Notes under the pieces: generated by a model
Told to the model about the DNA's origin: nothing
Seen by the model: the letters and a program-made list of their open reading frames with translations, nothing else
Databases searched by the model: none
Source: CBDDKW01 sp965230425
Lineage (GTDB): Bacteria; Pseudomonadota; Gammaproteobacteria; UBA1113
DNA length: 64,000 bases
Direction of reading: 5' to 3'
Assembly: GCA_965230425.1 (NCBI GenBank)
Contig: CBDDKW010000018.1
Coordinates: 74,346-138,345, forward strand
Translations under genes and position numbers: made by a program
Part shown: positions 1 through 9,129 of the stretch, piece by piece
Position numbering within the stretch: the stretch's first letter is position 1
Layout: the number at the start of each line of letters is the position of its first letter

Positions 1-1
1 A

Positions 2-1060
2 AACTCTAAATGCTTCGAAGGTAAGCAATGCCCAAAACCAGGCGATCAAATTATCAAAATCAAACCAAATGATCAGGGTATTTATAGTACGCAAGACATT
101 ATAGATACAATAACCAAATATAAAGACGAAATAAGTTTAATTTGTTTATCCGGTATTGTATTTAATACCGGCCAGCGCTTAGAGTTAGAAAAAATATTAA
201 ATACATCACGTAGCATCATTGAACTAAATAATATACACGTCATTCTAGATTTAGCGCACTTGGTTGGCAATCGACCGATTGATTTACCTGCACTGCCAGT
301 TACCGCAGCCGTAGGGTGTAGCTATAAACACCTTTGCGGATATGCAGGAAGTGGCTTTGGAATTTACGTTAGGGTTGCGGATACAGATTCGGATACGGAT
401 GCAGATACAGACCTTGAAGAGCTTTCACCTATACAAGGTTGGACAGCGGCCGATCCAGATAAGGTGTTTAAGTCTATCAACAACTATAACCCAAAAGAAC
501 TCAAGACTTCAGCAAAGGGGGCACTTGCATTTAGAACCAGCAACCCGTCGCCAGTAGGTCTAGCTCCAGTGCAAACCTTTTTAAAAATATTTGATGAGGT
601 TGGCTTTGCAAAACTATTCTGCAAATCTGAGTGCCTTACACAATACTTAATATTATTATTGCAGCATCATTTAAGTGATGTGGTTAATATTATTACCCCC
701 TTAGATCCTGAGCAACGCGGCGCAACTATTTGCATCAGCACCAAACAGGACATAGACATGAAGGCACTAGAGACACAACTAAAAAATGCAGACTATGAAG
801 TGGATACACGACCGCCCAGTATTATACGTATTACCGCTCATTATGCTTATAATACCTTCTCGCAAATCCACCAGTTTGTCAGTATACTTGAACCTGTGCT
901 CAGACAGCTTTTAGCTACAAGCTCAAGTGCAAACATCATGGCCAAACGTGGTTGGGGTAGCTTTGAAACGAATGCGGCAGTGGCGGTCGCAGCACCCACA
1001 GTGCTGCCAGCAGGTGAATCAGCTGCCCAACGAAATACAAACAGCAATCCCATGCCATGA
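2..1060 (+). CDS. kynU: Kynureninase-like PLP enzyme, 3' part (5' end outside window)
   Basis: The frame is open from base 2, so the start lies upstream; the TTG at 260 is internal. Kynureninase cleaves kynurenine to anthranilate and alanine using PLP. Visible family features, in order, are DLAHLVGN with the cofactor-binding Asp, CSYKHLCG with the Schiff-base Lys, the segment FRTSNPSP, and a C-terminal small domain starting near ITPLDPEQRG. Two things are odd. An acidic run DTDSDTDADTD, encoded by imperfect GAT-NNN repeats at 380-412, sits just after the PLP lysine. It replaces the usual linker, and the conserved GWWGH motif reads GWTAADP. The C-terminus also carries about 45 extra low-complexity residues. 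The fold is clear, but these changes near the substrate site make kynureninase activity uncertain; a related aminotransferase-V function is possible. Confidence 0.75.
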   Translation, partial: NSKCFEGKQCPKPGDQIIKIKPNDQGIYSTQDIIDTITKYKDEISLICLSGIVFNTGQRLELEKILNTSRSIIELNNIHVILDLAHLVGNRPIDLPALPVTAAVGCSYKHLCGYAGSGFGIYVRVADTDSDTDADTDLEELSPIQGWTAADPDKVFKSINNYNPKELKTSAKGALAFRTSNPSPVGLAPVQTFLKIFDEVGFAKLFCKSECLTQYLILLLQHHLSDVVNIITPLDPEQRGATICISTKQDIDMKALETQLKNADYEVDTRPPSIIRITAHYAYNTFSQIHQFVSILEPVLRQLLATSSSANIMAKRGWGSFETNAAVAVAAPTVLPAGESAAQRNTNSNPMP

Positions 1061-1403
1061 TTTAAGAGATCTCGGGCTGAATAGGCACCCACTTCTACTC
1101 CTCTAGAATGAGGGCAGTCTATGCTTCAATTATTCCAGAGATATGTTCCAGACTAGTCAAATAGTTCTGGAATATATCTTCTGAATAGACTAACTTCAGG
1201 CACAACGAGCAATTTAAACAGTCAATCTAGTAAAATTTAATTATGTATTGATCAATACATATACGATAATAATCATTTCACAAAATTGCTTAGCATAGTA
1301 CTTAAATGCGCACCCTTAAGACAACGAATTCCTTGATATTAATCATAGTATTGAAGTAGGAATAAATTAAGCAGCCAGGGCTTCCCACTGGCTCATAAAG
1401 AAA
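1061..1403. other. Non-coding gap with imperfect hairpin (1132-1188)
   Basis: No gene is seen. Bases 1132-1156 pair imperfectly with 1162-1188 (arms built on TTCCAGA / TCTGGAA), giving a long AT-rich stem just after the kynureninase stop. It is a plausible transcript end for that gene. The rest is AT-rich with no recognisable site. Confidence 0.4.
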
Positions 1404-1479
1404 TGGCGTCCCCAAGGGGATTTGAACCCCTGTTACCGCCGTGAAAGGGCGGTGTCCTAGGCCTCTAGACGATGGGGAC
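1404..1479 (-). tRNA. tRNA-Glu (UUC)
   Basis: Read on the minus strand, the sequence folds as a 76-nt cloverleaf beginning GTCCCCATCG and ending GGGGACG-CCA. The anticodon loop CTTTCAC gives UUC. The T arm is GGGGTTCAAATCCCC and the CCA end is encoded. It lies directly downstream of tRNA-Ala in the same orientation, so the two are probably cotranscribed. Confidence 0.95.
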
Positions 1480-1498
1480 TAGAGAGTTATATATTTTG

Positions 1499-1571
1499 TG
1501 GAGCTAGGCGGGATCGAACCGCCGACCTCTAGCATGCCATGCTAGCGCTCTCCCAGCTGAGCTATAGCCCC
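1499..1571 (-). tRNA. tRNA-Ala (GGC)
   Basis: Minus-strand cloverleaf beginning GGGGCTATAGCTCAG. The anticodon stem is CTAGC/GCTAG around loop ATGGCAT, so the anticodon is GGC. The acceptor arm closes as TAGCTCC with discriminator A. The CCA end is not encoded (next bases CAA), unlike the tRNA-Glu gene 19 bases downstream. Confidence 0.94.
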
Positions 1572-1905
1572 GAACTGAGGAGCGAGATTTTACGGAGCTT
1601 TATCGCTACTGTCAAGCATAATCATCAAACCAATAATTGCACAAAATAGTGGCTTAAAATCTCATATCAAACCTATATTGCAGTACAGTACAATTCAACC
1701 AAATAGTGAAAAAGCTCACTTCCCAATAATAATACTTAAAGATTAAAAGCCTGGAAGCCCTGGACCCCGCGGTCAAGCCGCGGGATGACGAAACTTATAA
1801 GCTACGAGATGCTGAACTTATAAGCCAAAGGATGACAGAACATCCTACTTAATGACTTACTATTTACCGTATAAAATGCAATTATCGTGCAACCAGCTTT
1901 ACTTA
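1572..1905. repeat. Intergenic gap with GC-rich palindrome (1766-1784)
   Basis: No gene is seen. Bases 1766-1772 (CCCGCGG) and 1778-1784 (CCGCGGG) form a perfect 7-bp stem with a TCAAG loop, in a GC-rich island inside AT-rich DNA and followed by GGATGACG. GATGACGAAACTTATAAGC and related phrases recur at 1785-1835. The style matches short palindromic repeats common in intracellular bacteria. It may also end transcription of the 258-aa gene. Confidence 0.5.
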
Positions 1906-2682
1906 TTAATGTCGCTTGATAAAGGAATTAAAATTAATTTGTATGCTGATCATCAGCACTTTTTCTAACTCTTGGATCATTTCTGCGCGTTCTTCGGCAT
2001 TGACGCAGGCTCCCATGAGAATAATGCAGATGGTTAAGGCGATTTGTTCTACCACAAAGCAATTACGCATCTTTGGCTTCATATCTTGTAGTTTTTGTAC
2101 CACTTGAGCTTGGAATTTATCAAACTGCTCATATAAAAATGGCATTAACTTCACTTCGCGCTCTTGATGGCTCATCTTGTTATCTTTGTCAGTAGGCCCA
2201 TTCTTAAAAATCTCATATAGGTCGGTTAAAAAGAAATTGACTAAACCAACCCGCCCTTCTACAAAGACCATACGTAAAATACCCAAATCTACCAGCAACT
2301 TTTCTTCAAGTTCACCTTTAACGCGATAATCCTCCATGAGCTGTGAACAACGCTCTGCTTCGGGAATTTGCTCGGCGAGGATAGTACGATAACGATTAAT
2401 TTGTTCATCTTGCTCTTCCTCTGGAAAGCTTGAGCGAATAAAATGTATAGCTAACTGAGTAAATTGGAATAACATATTTTTATCGAGCAAGCCGCAATAG
2501 TTACGCGTATATTCATGCGCTAAATTGCGCGCCAGTGTACACAGCTCATCAGAGACAATTTTGCTTTGCTCGGCAAAGAGAAAGCTATGTAAATAATAGC
2601 GATGCTTTTGCACCAAAGGCGGCATAGCAGCGATGAGTTTTTCTGCCTTTGCTTCTAGCTCAGCTTTATCTTGCTCTGACAT
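1906..2682 (-). CDS. Uncharacterised helical protein, 258 aa
   Basis: I do not recognise this protein. It is predicted to be almost entirely alpha-helical and charged, with no signal peptide and no clear membrane segment, though the stretch near residues 215-230 (IALTICIILMGACV) is hydrophobic and could be one buried helix. An AAGGAT ribosome site stands 8 bases before the ATG. It begins 24 bases after the gltX stop on the same strand, so it is likely cotranscribed with gltX. Nothing in it points to an activity. Confidence 0.7.
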   Translation of the reverse strand: MSEQDKAELEAKAEKLIAAMPPLVQKHRYYLHSFLFAEQSKIVSDELCTLARNLAHEYTRNYCGLLDKNMLFQFTQLAIHFIRSSFPEEEQDEQINRYRTILAEQIPEAERCSQLMEDYRVKGELEEKLLVDLGILRMVFVEGRVGLVNFFLTDLYEIFKNGPTDKDNKMSHQEREVKLMPFLYEQFDKFQAQVVQKLQDMKPKMRNCFVVEQIALTICIILMGACVNAEERAEMIQELEKVLMISIQINFNSFIKRH

Positions 2683-2706
2683 GTTTTATATCCTTATCTG
2701 ATTACA

Positions 2707-4104
2707 TTAGTGAGCACTAATAAACTCACAGGCTCGTTGTATCCGTGCTAATACGCGCTCTTTGCCAATAAGCCACAAAGTCGCATCCAATGACGGCGAA
2801 GCCGTATTGCCTGTGACTGCTACTCGCACCGGTAATGCTAATTTTGGCATTTTCAATTCAAATTGCTTTAATGTGGCTTTGATGACAGGCTTGATTGTCT
2901 CAATACTCCACGCTGATAACTCGCTTAATTGTTGCTGTAAGTGTTGCAGTGCAGGCAGAATGTCCGTGTGCAAATGTTCTGCTGCAGCTTCCGCATTATA
3001 TTCACTAACCTCTTGATAAAAATAGGTACTGGCCTGTGCTAACTCTTTAAGCGTTTTATAACGACCTCGCTGTACTTCAATCACATCCGTTAATGCGGGC
3101 CCCTGGCTTTCATCAATACCTAATTGTCGACAATGCCATTGTATGGGAACCAGGATTTCCTCTATGGGAAGTGTTTTCATATAATGCTGATTTAGCCATT
3201 GTAGCTTTTCTGTATTAAAGGCTGATGGCGCTTTATTCACCTGGCTGATATCAAAATATTCTATCATTTCATCCACGGAAAAAATCTCTTGATCGCCATG
3301 AGACCAACCTAAGCGTACTAAATAGTTTAATAACGCCTGGGGTAAGTAGCCTTCTTCTCGGTAATGCAATACACTCACCGCACCGTGGCGCTTTGATAAT
3401 TTCTTACCATCATCACCTAGGATCATGGGAATATGCGCGTATAATGGTGGCGTCGCTCCTAGTGCATTAAATAAATTAATTTGTCGTGGTGTATTATTGA
3501 GATGATCATTACCCCGGATCACATGGCTGACTTGCATATCCATATCGTCCACAACAACGGTAAAATTATAAGTGGGTGTGCCATCTGTGCGAGCAATGAT
3601 TAAATCATCTAATTCACTATTTTGAATAGTGATATCCCCAAGAATTTGGTCTTGGATCAGCACAGCTCCCTGCTCTGGATTCTTAAAACGGATCACATGG
3701 GGTTGGCTAGTATCAATATCATCACGGTCACGGCAATGACCATCATAGCGTGGCTTTTGCTTGGCTTCGATTTGTTGCTCACGTAATGTATCTAAACGCT
3801 CTTTACTACAGGTACAAGGATAGGCTTTACCCGCAGCTAATAGCTCTTCTATCACTTGCTTATAACGATCAAAATGCTGGGTTTGGTAAAAAGGACCCTC
3901 ATCGGGCTCCATGCCTAACCATTTCATGCCATCTAAAATCACATTCACAGCAGCTTCTGTTGAGCGCTCACGATCGGTATCTTCAATACGTAAGATAAAT
4001 TTGCCATCGGTATGTTTAGCATATAGCCAACAATACAGAGCGGTACGCGCGGAGCCAACATGTAAATCACCCGTTGGGCTGGGGGCGAAGCGAGTTCTGA
4101 TCAT
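2707..4104 (-). CDS. gltX: Glutamate--tRNA ligase
   Basis: Class I aminoacyl-tRNA synthetase that charges tRNA-Glu in the cytoplasm. The N-terminus RFAPSPTGDLHVGSART carries the HIGH-equivalent motif, and KLSKRHGA is the KMSKS-type loop near residue 240. CxC(x)nC zinc-site residues are visible around residues 98-100 (CTCSKE) and 124-126 (HCRDRD). At 465 aa it is the usual length. The helical anticodon-binding domain fills the C-terminal third. The downstream gene starts 24 bases later. tRNA-Glu itself is encoded about 1.2 kb downstream. Confidence 0.97.
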   Translation of the reverse strand: MIRTRFAPSPTGDLHVGSARTALYCWLYAKHTDGKFILRIEDTDRERSTEAAVNVILDGMKWLGMEPDEGPFYQTQHFDRYKQVIEELLAAGKAYPCTCSKERLDTLREQQIEAKQKPRYDGHCRDRDDIDTSQPHVIRFKNPEQGAVLIQDQILGDITIQNSELDDLIIARTDGTPTYNFTVVVDDMDMQVSHVIRGNDHLNNTPRQINLFNALGATPPLYAHIPMILGDDGKKLSKRHGAVSVLHYREEGYLPQALLNYLVRLGWSHGDQEIFSVDEMIEYFDISQVNKAPSAFNTEKLQWLNQHYMKTLPIEEILVPIQWHCRQLGIDESQGPALTDVIEVQRGRYKTLKELAQASTYFYQEVSEYNAEAAAEHLHTDILPALQHLQQQLSELSAWSIETIKPVIKATLKQFELKMPKLALPVRVAVTGNTASPSLDATLWLIGKERVLARIQRACEFISAH

Positions 4105-4341
4105 GGATATTCCTTAAATGGTTCGTCTAGTTACGCCATTATAGCCTGAGTCATTTGGCAATGCATCTGAATTTTTTTTATTGACGCATTGGGATAATCT
4201 CATATAGCAGCACCGATTTGTTCAAATTAAGAACAGCACCATCTTAGCATTTTGTCTACCTGCAAAATATGCTAAATTAGCCCCTCGCTGATACCCATGC
4301 CTATGAGCATGACAGACCACGTACAAATAACAGGATGCATT

Positions 4342-5466
4342 ATGTCGAACACCACCGCAAAACCTCGCCTGCTCACAGGTGATACCCCCACAGGCAAACT
4401 ACACTTGGGCCATTGGGTGGGTTCACTGGAAAACCGCGTTGCTATGCAGCAAGACTATGATTGCTATTTTATTATCGCTAATGCTCATGCCTTTACTACG
4501 CGCATGGATCGCCCCTTAGAAATCCGTGAAAGTGTCTTAGATATTGCCCTAGATTATCTTAGTGCCGGCATTGATCCACAAAAGAGTACTATCTTTATTC
4601 AATCTGAAATTCCCGCTATTGCGGAACTGACATTCTTCTTTAGCATGCTATTGCCCTTCCCACGGGTAATGCGTAACCCCACCATTAAGGATGAAATCCG
4701 CGATAAGGGGTTAGGCGATAATTATCCTTTTGGATTTTTACTTTATCCTGTGGGACAAACAGCGGATATTTTAGCATTCCGACCTGAAGTGGTCCCTGTG
4801 GGTGAAGATCAAGTACCGCATTTAGAAATGACTCGTGAAGTGGCGCGGCGTTTTGATCAATTATATTGTGGTGTTGATTCACATACCAAAGATGAAGACT
4901 ATGTCAAAGCAGGTGGCTTATTCCCTGTGGTCAATGCGAAAATTGGCCGTGTGAATCGCTTAGTGGGCACCGGTGGACCCGCGGAAAATGGTCAACTATT
5001 AAAAATGAGTAAGTCACTAAATAATGCCATATTCCTCAGTGATGATCCTGATACCGTAAAGAAAAAAGTCATGGGGATGTATACAGATCCTAATCGTTTA
5101 CGGCCTACGGATAAAGGTACTGTAGAAAATAATCCCCTATGGATTTTTCATGATACGTTTAATCCAGATACCGCTTGGATTGAAGAAGCTAAAGACCGTT
5201 ACCGTAATGGTCAAATCGGCGATGTGGAATGTAAACGCCAATTAATCGATGTCTTAGTTGAATTAATTGAACCTATGCGCCAACGACGTTTAGAACTGCA
5301 AGAAGATATGGGCTATGTACTTGGCATTTTAAAACAAGGAACTGAGCGAGCAAATGCCGTGGCTGAAGAAACCTTACACTTAGCTAAACAAGCCATGAAA
5401 CAAGATTACTTTGGTTTAGATCGCAAAGTAAGTTTTGTTATTGATGCAAATAATACTGTAGAGTAA
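4342..5466 (+). CDS. trpS: Tryptophan--tRNA ligase
   Basis: Class I synthetase charging tRNA-Trp. TGDTPTGKLHLGHWVG holds the HLGH signature and LLKMSKS is the KMSKS loop. I take the ATG at 4342 (MSNTTAKPR) as the start, preceded by AGGA, because the upstream in-frame ATGs at 4297 and 4306 would add residues without homology. The product is 374 aa. It is divergent from gltX across a 240-bp gap and stands alone on its strand. Confidence 0.95.
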   Translation: MSNTTAKPRLLTGDTPTGKLHLGHWVGSLENRVAMQQDYDCYFIIANAHAFTTRMDRPLEIRESVLDIALDYLSAGIDPQKSTIFIQSEIPAIAELTFFFSMLLPFPRVMRNPTIKDEIRDKGLGDNYPFGFLLYPVGQTADILAFRPEVVPVGEDQVPHLEMTREVARRFDQLYCGVDSHTKDEDYVKAGGLFPVVNAKIGRVNRLVGTGGPAENGQLLKMSKSLNNAIFLSDDPDTVKKKVMGMYTDPNRLRPTDKGTVENNPLWIFHDTFNPDTAWIEEAKDRYRNGQIGDVECKRQLIDVLVELIEPMRQRRLELQEDMGYVLGILKQGTERANAVAEETLHLAKQAMKQDYFGLDRKVSFVIDANNTVE

Positions 5467-5598
5467 CAAGGTAGTGATTCTTGCGTGCCAATTCTTACAA
5501 GTAAAACATTAGCCTTTAAAAAACACTTATAAATTCTCTATAGACCTCCATTGCACAACTCTTAAGAGGGATCTATCAACTTGTTAATAGGCGATACT

Positions 5599-6687
5599 TT
5601 ATGACGGTGCCATTCTAGAAGTAGTCACTAGCGTTACATTACTCTCCGCAGGAGGTATTTCAGTCACTGGCTCATCAGTCTGTTGTATTTCAAGGGCTGA
5701 TGACCGATCCTGTATGCGTGGTTCAACATGATATAGCTGCCTTGACCAAAACCCACAAAAATCAGCCCAATCATTCACGACAGTACCCACATAAGCAGTT
5801 ACTCTACTTGAGTCAGCTTTGGCTCTTTTAATTTCTTCTGTAAGCAGAGTAATAACTGGTTCAAATTGCTCGCTGGGGCTTAGACCTTGTTGCTTTAAAC
5901 CGTGCTCGGCAACACTCAATGCACCGTAGCCGCCAAATAGTCCTATACCTTTATGATACTTTAATAAAGATTGATAAATGTTTCTCAGTTGCCTCAGTGC
6001 ACGCTGGCATTGACTGAACTTTTCTATGTCATTGTATGAACTTAACTTCTGCGGCAATTCTTGCGCTATTTGATGAAAATATGAATATACTCTTGCAGTT
6101 AGTAAGTCACCCACAAGCTCTGCTACTTGACTCACGAGAAAATCATTATATTTAAATAATGATAATTGTCCCTGTTGAGTTTCATAGATAATTTCATTGA
6201 TGATTAGTTGGTAAGCACCATCAAACTTATCTTGCTCAAACAAGCGTTTGATAGCTGCGGCTCTTGGATAATTCTGCCTAATATAGCTATCGTTCTCATG
6301 AACTGAATGTTTATCTAATGTTTTTTTCAACTCAAATAATGCCGCCCTTGGGGGATTCATCTGCATCTTGCATTGTAATGGTGGGGGTGGGATAAATGCG
6401 ACATGCTGCATAGCTGGTAATTGACTTGCAGAATTTTTTGGAATAATTGCTGCTCCTCTATCTTCATCACCATTATTTCCGTCTATGCGTTGCTTTGCCT
6501 CAATCATACTAGCGCTACACACCATCAACAAACAAAAATAACTTAGTAGGCTTGAAGGCTGTGACAAAGATGGACTTAATCTTAACAAGGTATCAATATC
6601 AGCTCTTTCATTCGTTTTTTCTAGGATTCGGGCATTATGTTTTCTGCGCCTTGCTTGATCGCGCTTATTATTAGAGTGTCGGCCCAT
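5599..6687 (-). CDS. Uncharacterised protein with one N-terminal hydrophobic helix, 362 aa
   Basis: I do not recognise this protein. The start at 6687 (MGRHSNNKRDQARRRK) is set by a GAGGAAA ribosome site and by a strong promoter just upstream (6717-6744); earlier in-frame starts would lie upstream of that promoter's start site. The N-terminus is very basic (KRDQARRRKHNAR). One hydrophobic segment follows at about residues 48-67 (LLSYFCLLMVCSAS), then a Pro-rich stretch and a helical body. The C-terminal tail is Thr/Pro-rich and disordered. A signal-anchor or secreted effector layout fits, but nothing shows the function. It is divergent from another unknown gene at 7034. Confidence 0.65.
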   Translation of the reverse strand: MGRHSNNKRDQARRRKHNARILEKTNERADIDTLLRLSPSLSQPSSLLSYFCLLMVCSASMIEAKQRIDGNNGDEDRGAAIIPKNSASQLPAMQHVAFIPPPPLQCKMQMNPPRAALFELKKTLDKHSVHENDSYIRQNYPRAAAIKRLFEQDKFDGAYQLIINEIIYETQQGQLSLFKYNDFLVSQVAELVGDLLTARVYSYFHQIAQELPQKLSSYNDIEKFSQCQRALRQLRNIYQSLLKYHKGIGLFGGYGALSVAEHGLKQQGLSPSEQFEPVITLLTEEIKRAKADSSRVTAYVGTVVNDWADFCGFWSRQLYHVEPRIQDRSSALEIQQTDEPVTEIPPAESNVTLVTTSRMAPS

Positions 6688-6716
6688 AATATTTTCCTCA
6701 CAGTTTTTGTAAAATA

Positions 6717-6744
6717 ATTGTATATAAATTAATCTTGCTGTCAA
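6717..6744 (-). promoter_or_regulatory. Sigma-70 promoter of the 362-aa gene
   Basis: On the minus strand, a perfect TTGACA (6739-6744) and TACAAT (6717-6722) are separated by 16 bp. Transcription would start near 6710, giving a leader of about 23 nt before the ATG at 6687. Confidence 0.7.
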
Positions 6745-6931
6745 CGTACAGGCACAATTTATCCCTACCCATAGGTTTGTTAATTTTTGATTGCCTTTAA
6801 GTATGCATCTGCTCAAGTCCTTTTAATATGATAAATAAGAGTCTTGTTTCTGTATTTTCAATTACAACAACTCCTCTACGATCATGGAAAATTTCCTTCT
6901 TTATATTTACTTCTATATTGTTTACACATGC

Positions 6932-6960
6932 TTGCGATTTAGTTAATAATCTTTTATAGT
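6932..6960 (+). promoter_or_regulatory. Putative promoter of the 648-aa gene
   Basis: TTGCGA (6932-6937) and TATAGT (6955-6960) are spaced by 17 bp and face the gene at 7034. The implied leader is about 65 nt. The -35 match is only moderate. The divergent promoter at 6717-6744 lies about 190 bp away, so the 346-bp gap between the two unknown genes holds promoters for both. Confidence 0.4.
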
Positions 6961-7033
6961 CTGCACACTTTCTCTGCCAGTTTATAGACAGGCAGTTTTC
7001 CCTAATAATAACAATACTGAGTGAGCGAAAATC

Positions 7034-8980
7034 ATGACAAAATCAGCTACAAATATATCTTTGCAATCGATACCCACACCACAGCTCACTGATTCTGAAC
7101 ATAAAACTGCCTCATATTTTAAGCGCTTAGTTAACCAGTATGCAATCAATAGAGCCCCTAGCGACTACACTGACCTATTAGCATTTATCCAACGACTGTT
7201 GTTTGACCAACATAGTTTACGTTTTTTATTGGTCCGCGATGGCGCCTATAATTCATCGCTCTTAGGCTATATTATTCATGCATTTTTTATAAAATTGAAA
7301 CTCAAATCATCATCAACAACTTTACTTACACGTCAAGATTTAAGCGCACCAATTTTTTCAATTTTATTTGATTTATTGCATATAGCAGTGAACAAACAAC
7401 ATATTACCATTGATGAATTATTTTTATTTTTTCATCAAACAAAATCAAGAGAGTTTTCATCATTCGTTGATATGTTAAAAAACGCAGACAATCATAGCAT
7501 TGCCCATATGCTGACTGTTTTTAATCGCTGTAAAGACGAACATAGACAAACACTTTGCCTGCAAGAAACCCAGAATAACATGACATTATTTACCGTGCTG
7601 ACTAAAACACGCAATCGTCAAAAATTTCTTATGCTAGCCAGCATTCATAAAAACGTATTGGAACCCGGTCGGAATTGGAATTTGCAGCAATGGCTTGCTG
7701 ATGACCCTCATTCTGCACTCGCACTAAATCATCCTCATAACTTAACAACGGGATCCAACCGAGCAATATCACCTGAACTCGCACAAACGCTTGAACGAAT
7801 AAGGCAAGGAGATTTTAGTGAGTTAAATGATTTTCATCTCGGCATAGTCCTAGGTAATCAGCACTTTAAATCATTACCTTTTGATAGAATATTAGCGAAA
7901 ATAAATAGTGGCTTATTGGTTAACCCTACAGACCTACCAGTACAATATATTCCAGGCCATCATTCTTACACTACAAGTGGATATCCACCTAAAACTCTCG
8001 ACCCAATTGGCATCCCAATTCAATATCGCCGCAATGGGGTTACTGGTCTAATTGATATACCACCATTGACTCCACCTTCATCTTTCACTGACGATACGCT
8101 ACATGTCAACGGCTCTAGAACACAGTTGCCTGTATCGACATTAAATCCATCAGCAACACCATTCTGGGGAACAACGCAAGCAATACCAGGCTATCTTCTT
8201 GCAGCTCAACATGATGTGGCTTTTATCACAACCGCTGTTAGCCACTTAAACAATTTTGCACTACAACATATTCTTCAAAGCAACATACCTGTTGCAGATC
8301 AAAATAACCAACAAGAACTATATACGAAATCCGCACATAGACAAGCTGCGCTTATGTTTTACCGCTGTAGCCTGACTATCCTACAAGTGCGTTCAAACTA
8401 TTATGTAGCCAATGGAATTATTGAGCCCTCAGTCATACCCCCTATACAAAAGTTAATTTCAGCTACGCGCGCTGCCCTAGAAGAAAGTAAAACCCATGTA
8501 CAAGCGGAAGTCATCATGCTAGATAGAATACTGATAGCACCTCACGCCTTAGATGCATTGACACAAGACAATATAAACCTGCATGTATATGATTTATTAG
8601 TTGCACATGGCTGTTACTATGAAACAGCTGCCTATTGCTATATAAATAATTACACACCTGACAATGCCACACCACAACTTGCCATTAATCACTTTGCTGC
8701 CGCTATTGAAGTCATCAATACAGAATTATCAAATTTTACTGATGCAGATCTCATTGCATCATATAAAGATTTGCAAGAATCGCTACAAAGAAAAATAATG
8801 ATTCTTATTCAGTTGTTTTCACCACACTGTGACATGCCTGATTTTGAAGTACTCACACCAGCAGCCTTTGAGCAAGTTCAATCAGAAAGCAGCATTGGTA
8901 GTACAGCTTCTGAATCAGGTGCATCTACTAATATCTTTCAAGAAAAACAGGAAGCAAGGCACATATCCAGCCCTCGCTAA
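7034..8980 (+). CDS. Uncharacterised large soluble protein, 648 aa
   Basis: I do not recognise this protein. It has no signal peptide or membrane helix. Residues 20-240 look helical; residues 250-390 are Pro/Thr/Ser-rich with little predicted helix (for example IPPLTPPSSF); residues 400-600 are helical again and rich in Ala, Gln and Tyr. The last 35 residues are Ser/Glu-rich (SESSIGSTASESG) and end in a basic RHISSPR. Size, lack of a secretion leader, and a polar disordered C-terminal tail fit a type IV effector in an intracellular gammaproteobacterium, but this is inference. It is divergent from the 362-aa unknown gene and followed by two tandem hairpins. Confidence 0.65.
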   Translation: MTKSATNISLQSIPTPQLTDSEHKTASYFKRLVNQYAINRAPSDYTDLLAFIQRLLFDQHSLRFLLVRDGAYNSSLLGYIIHAFFIKLKLKSSSTTLLTRQDLSAPIFSILFDLLHIAVNKQHITIDELFLFFHQTKSREFSSFVDMLKNADNHSIAHMLTVFNRCKDEHRQTLCLQETQNNMTLFTVLTKTRNRQKFLMLASIHKNVLEPGRNWNLQQWLADDPHSALALNHPHNLTTGSNRAISPELAQTLERIRQGDFSELNDFHLGIVLGNQHFKSLPFDRILAKINSGLLVNPTDLPVQYIPGHHSYTTSGYPPKTLDPIGIPIQYRRNGVTGLIDIPPLTPPSSFTDDTLHVNGSRTQLPVSTLNPSATPFWGTTQAIPGYLLAAQHDVAFITTAVSHLNNFALQHILQSNIPVADQNNQQELYTKSAHRQAALMFYRCSLTILQVRSNYYVANGIIEPSVIPPIQKLISATRAALEESKTHVQAEVIMLDRILIAPHALDALTQDNINLHVYDLLVAHGCYYETAAYCYINNYTPDNATPQLAINHFAAAIEVINTELSNFTDADLIASYKDLQESLQRKIMILIQLFSPHCDMPDFEVLTPAAFEQVQSESSIGSTASESGASTNIFQEKQEARHISSPR

Positions 8981-9021
8981 GCCTGGATTATAACCGTCCC
9001 TTATGTTGGAAAATTAGCTTT

Positions 9022-9058
9022 TAAGGGACGCTTATAAATCAGCTATAAGCGTCTCTTA
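9022..9058. terminator. Hairpin 1 of tandem covarying pair
   Basis: Bases 9022-9036 and 9044-9058 form a 15-bp stem with one G-U pair around a 7-nt loop. The left arm reads TAAGGGACGCTTATA. It lies between convergent genes (the 648-aa gene and the toxin gene), so it can end transcripts from both sides. A half-copy, CGTCCCTTA at 8995-9003, can also pair with 9022-9030, giving a competing fold. Confidence 0.65.
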
Positions 9059-9077
9059 TTGTCAACATGATCGGCCT

Positions 9078-9114
9078 TAAGGGACACTTATATATTTATT
9101 ATAAGTGTCCCTTA
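9078..9114. terminator. Hairpin 2 of tandem covarying pair
   Basis: Bases 9078-9092 and 9100-9114 form a perfect 15-bp stem around a 7-nt loop. The left arm TAAGGGACACTTATA differs from hairpin 1 by a G:C to A:T change that is matched on the other arm, so pairing is preserved. It is 15 bases past the toxin stop codon on the toxin's strand. Confidence 0.65.
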
Positions 9115-9129
9115 TTCACTGCTTTAGCA

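Noticed and set aside
260..262. TTG at 260 as the start of the first gene
   Set aside because: The frame is open from base 2 and encodes clear kynureninase sequence upstream, so the gene is cut by the window edge.
1264..1279. Possible Fur box (GATAATAATCATTTC)
   Set aside because: Only half the site matches and no gene start is placed to use it; the nearest downstream features are tRNA genes on the other strand.
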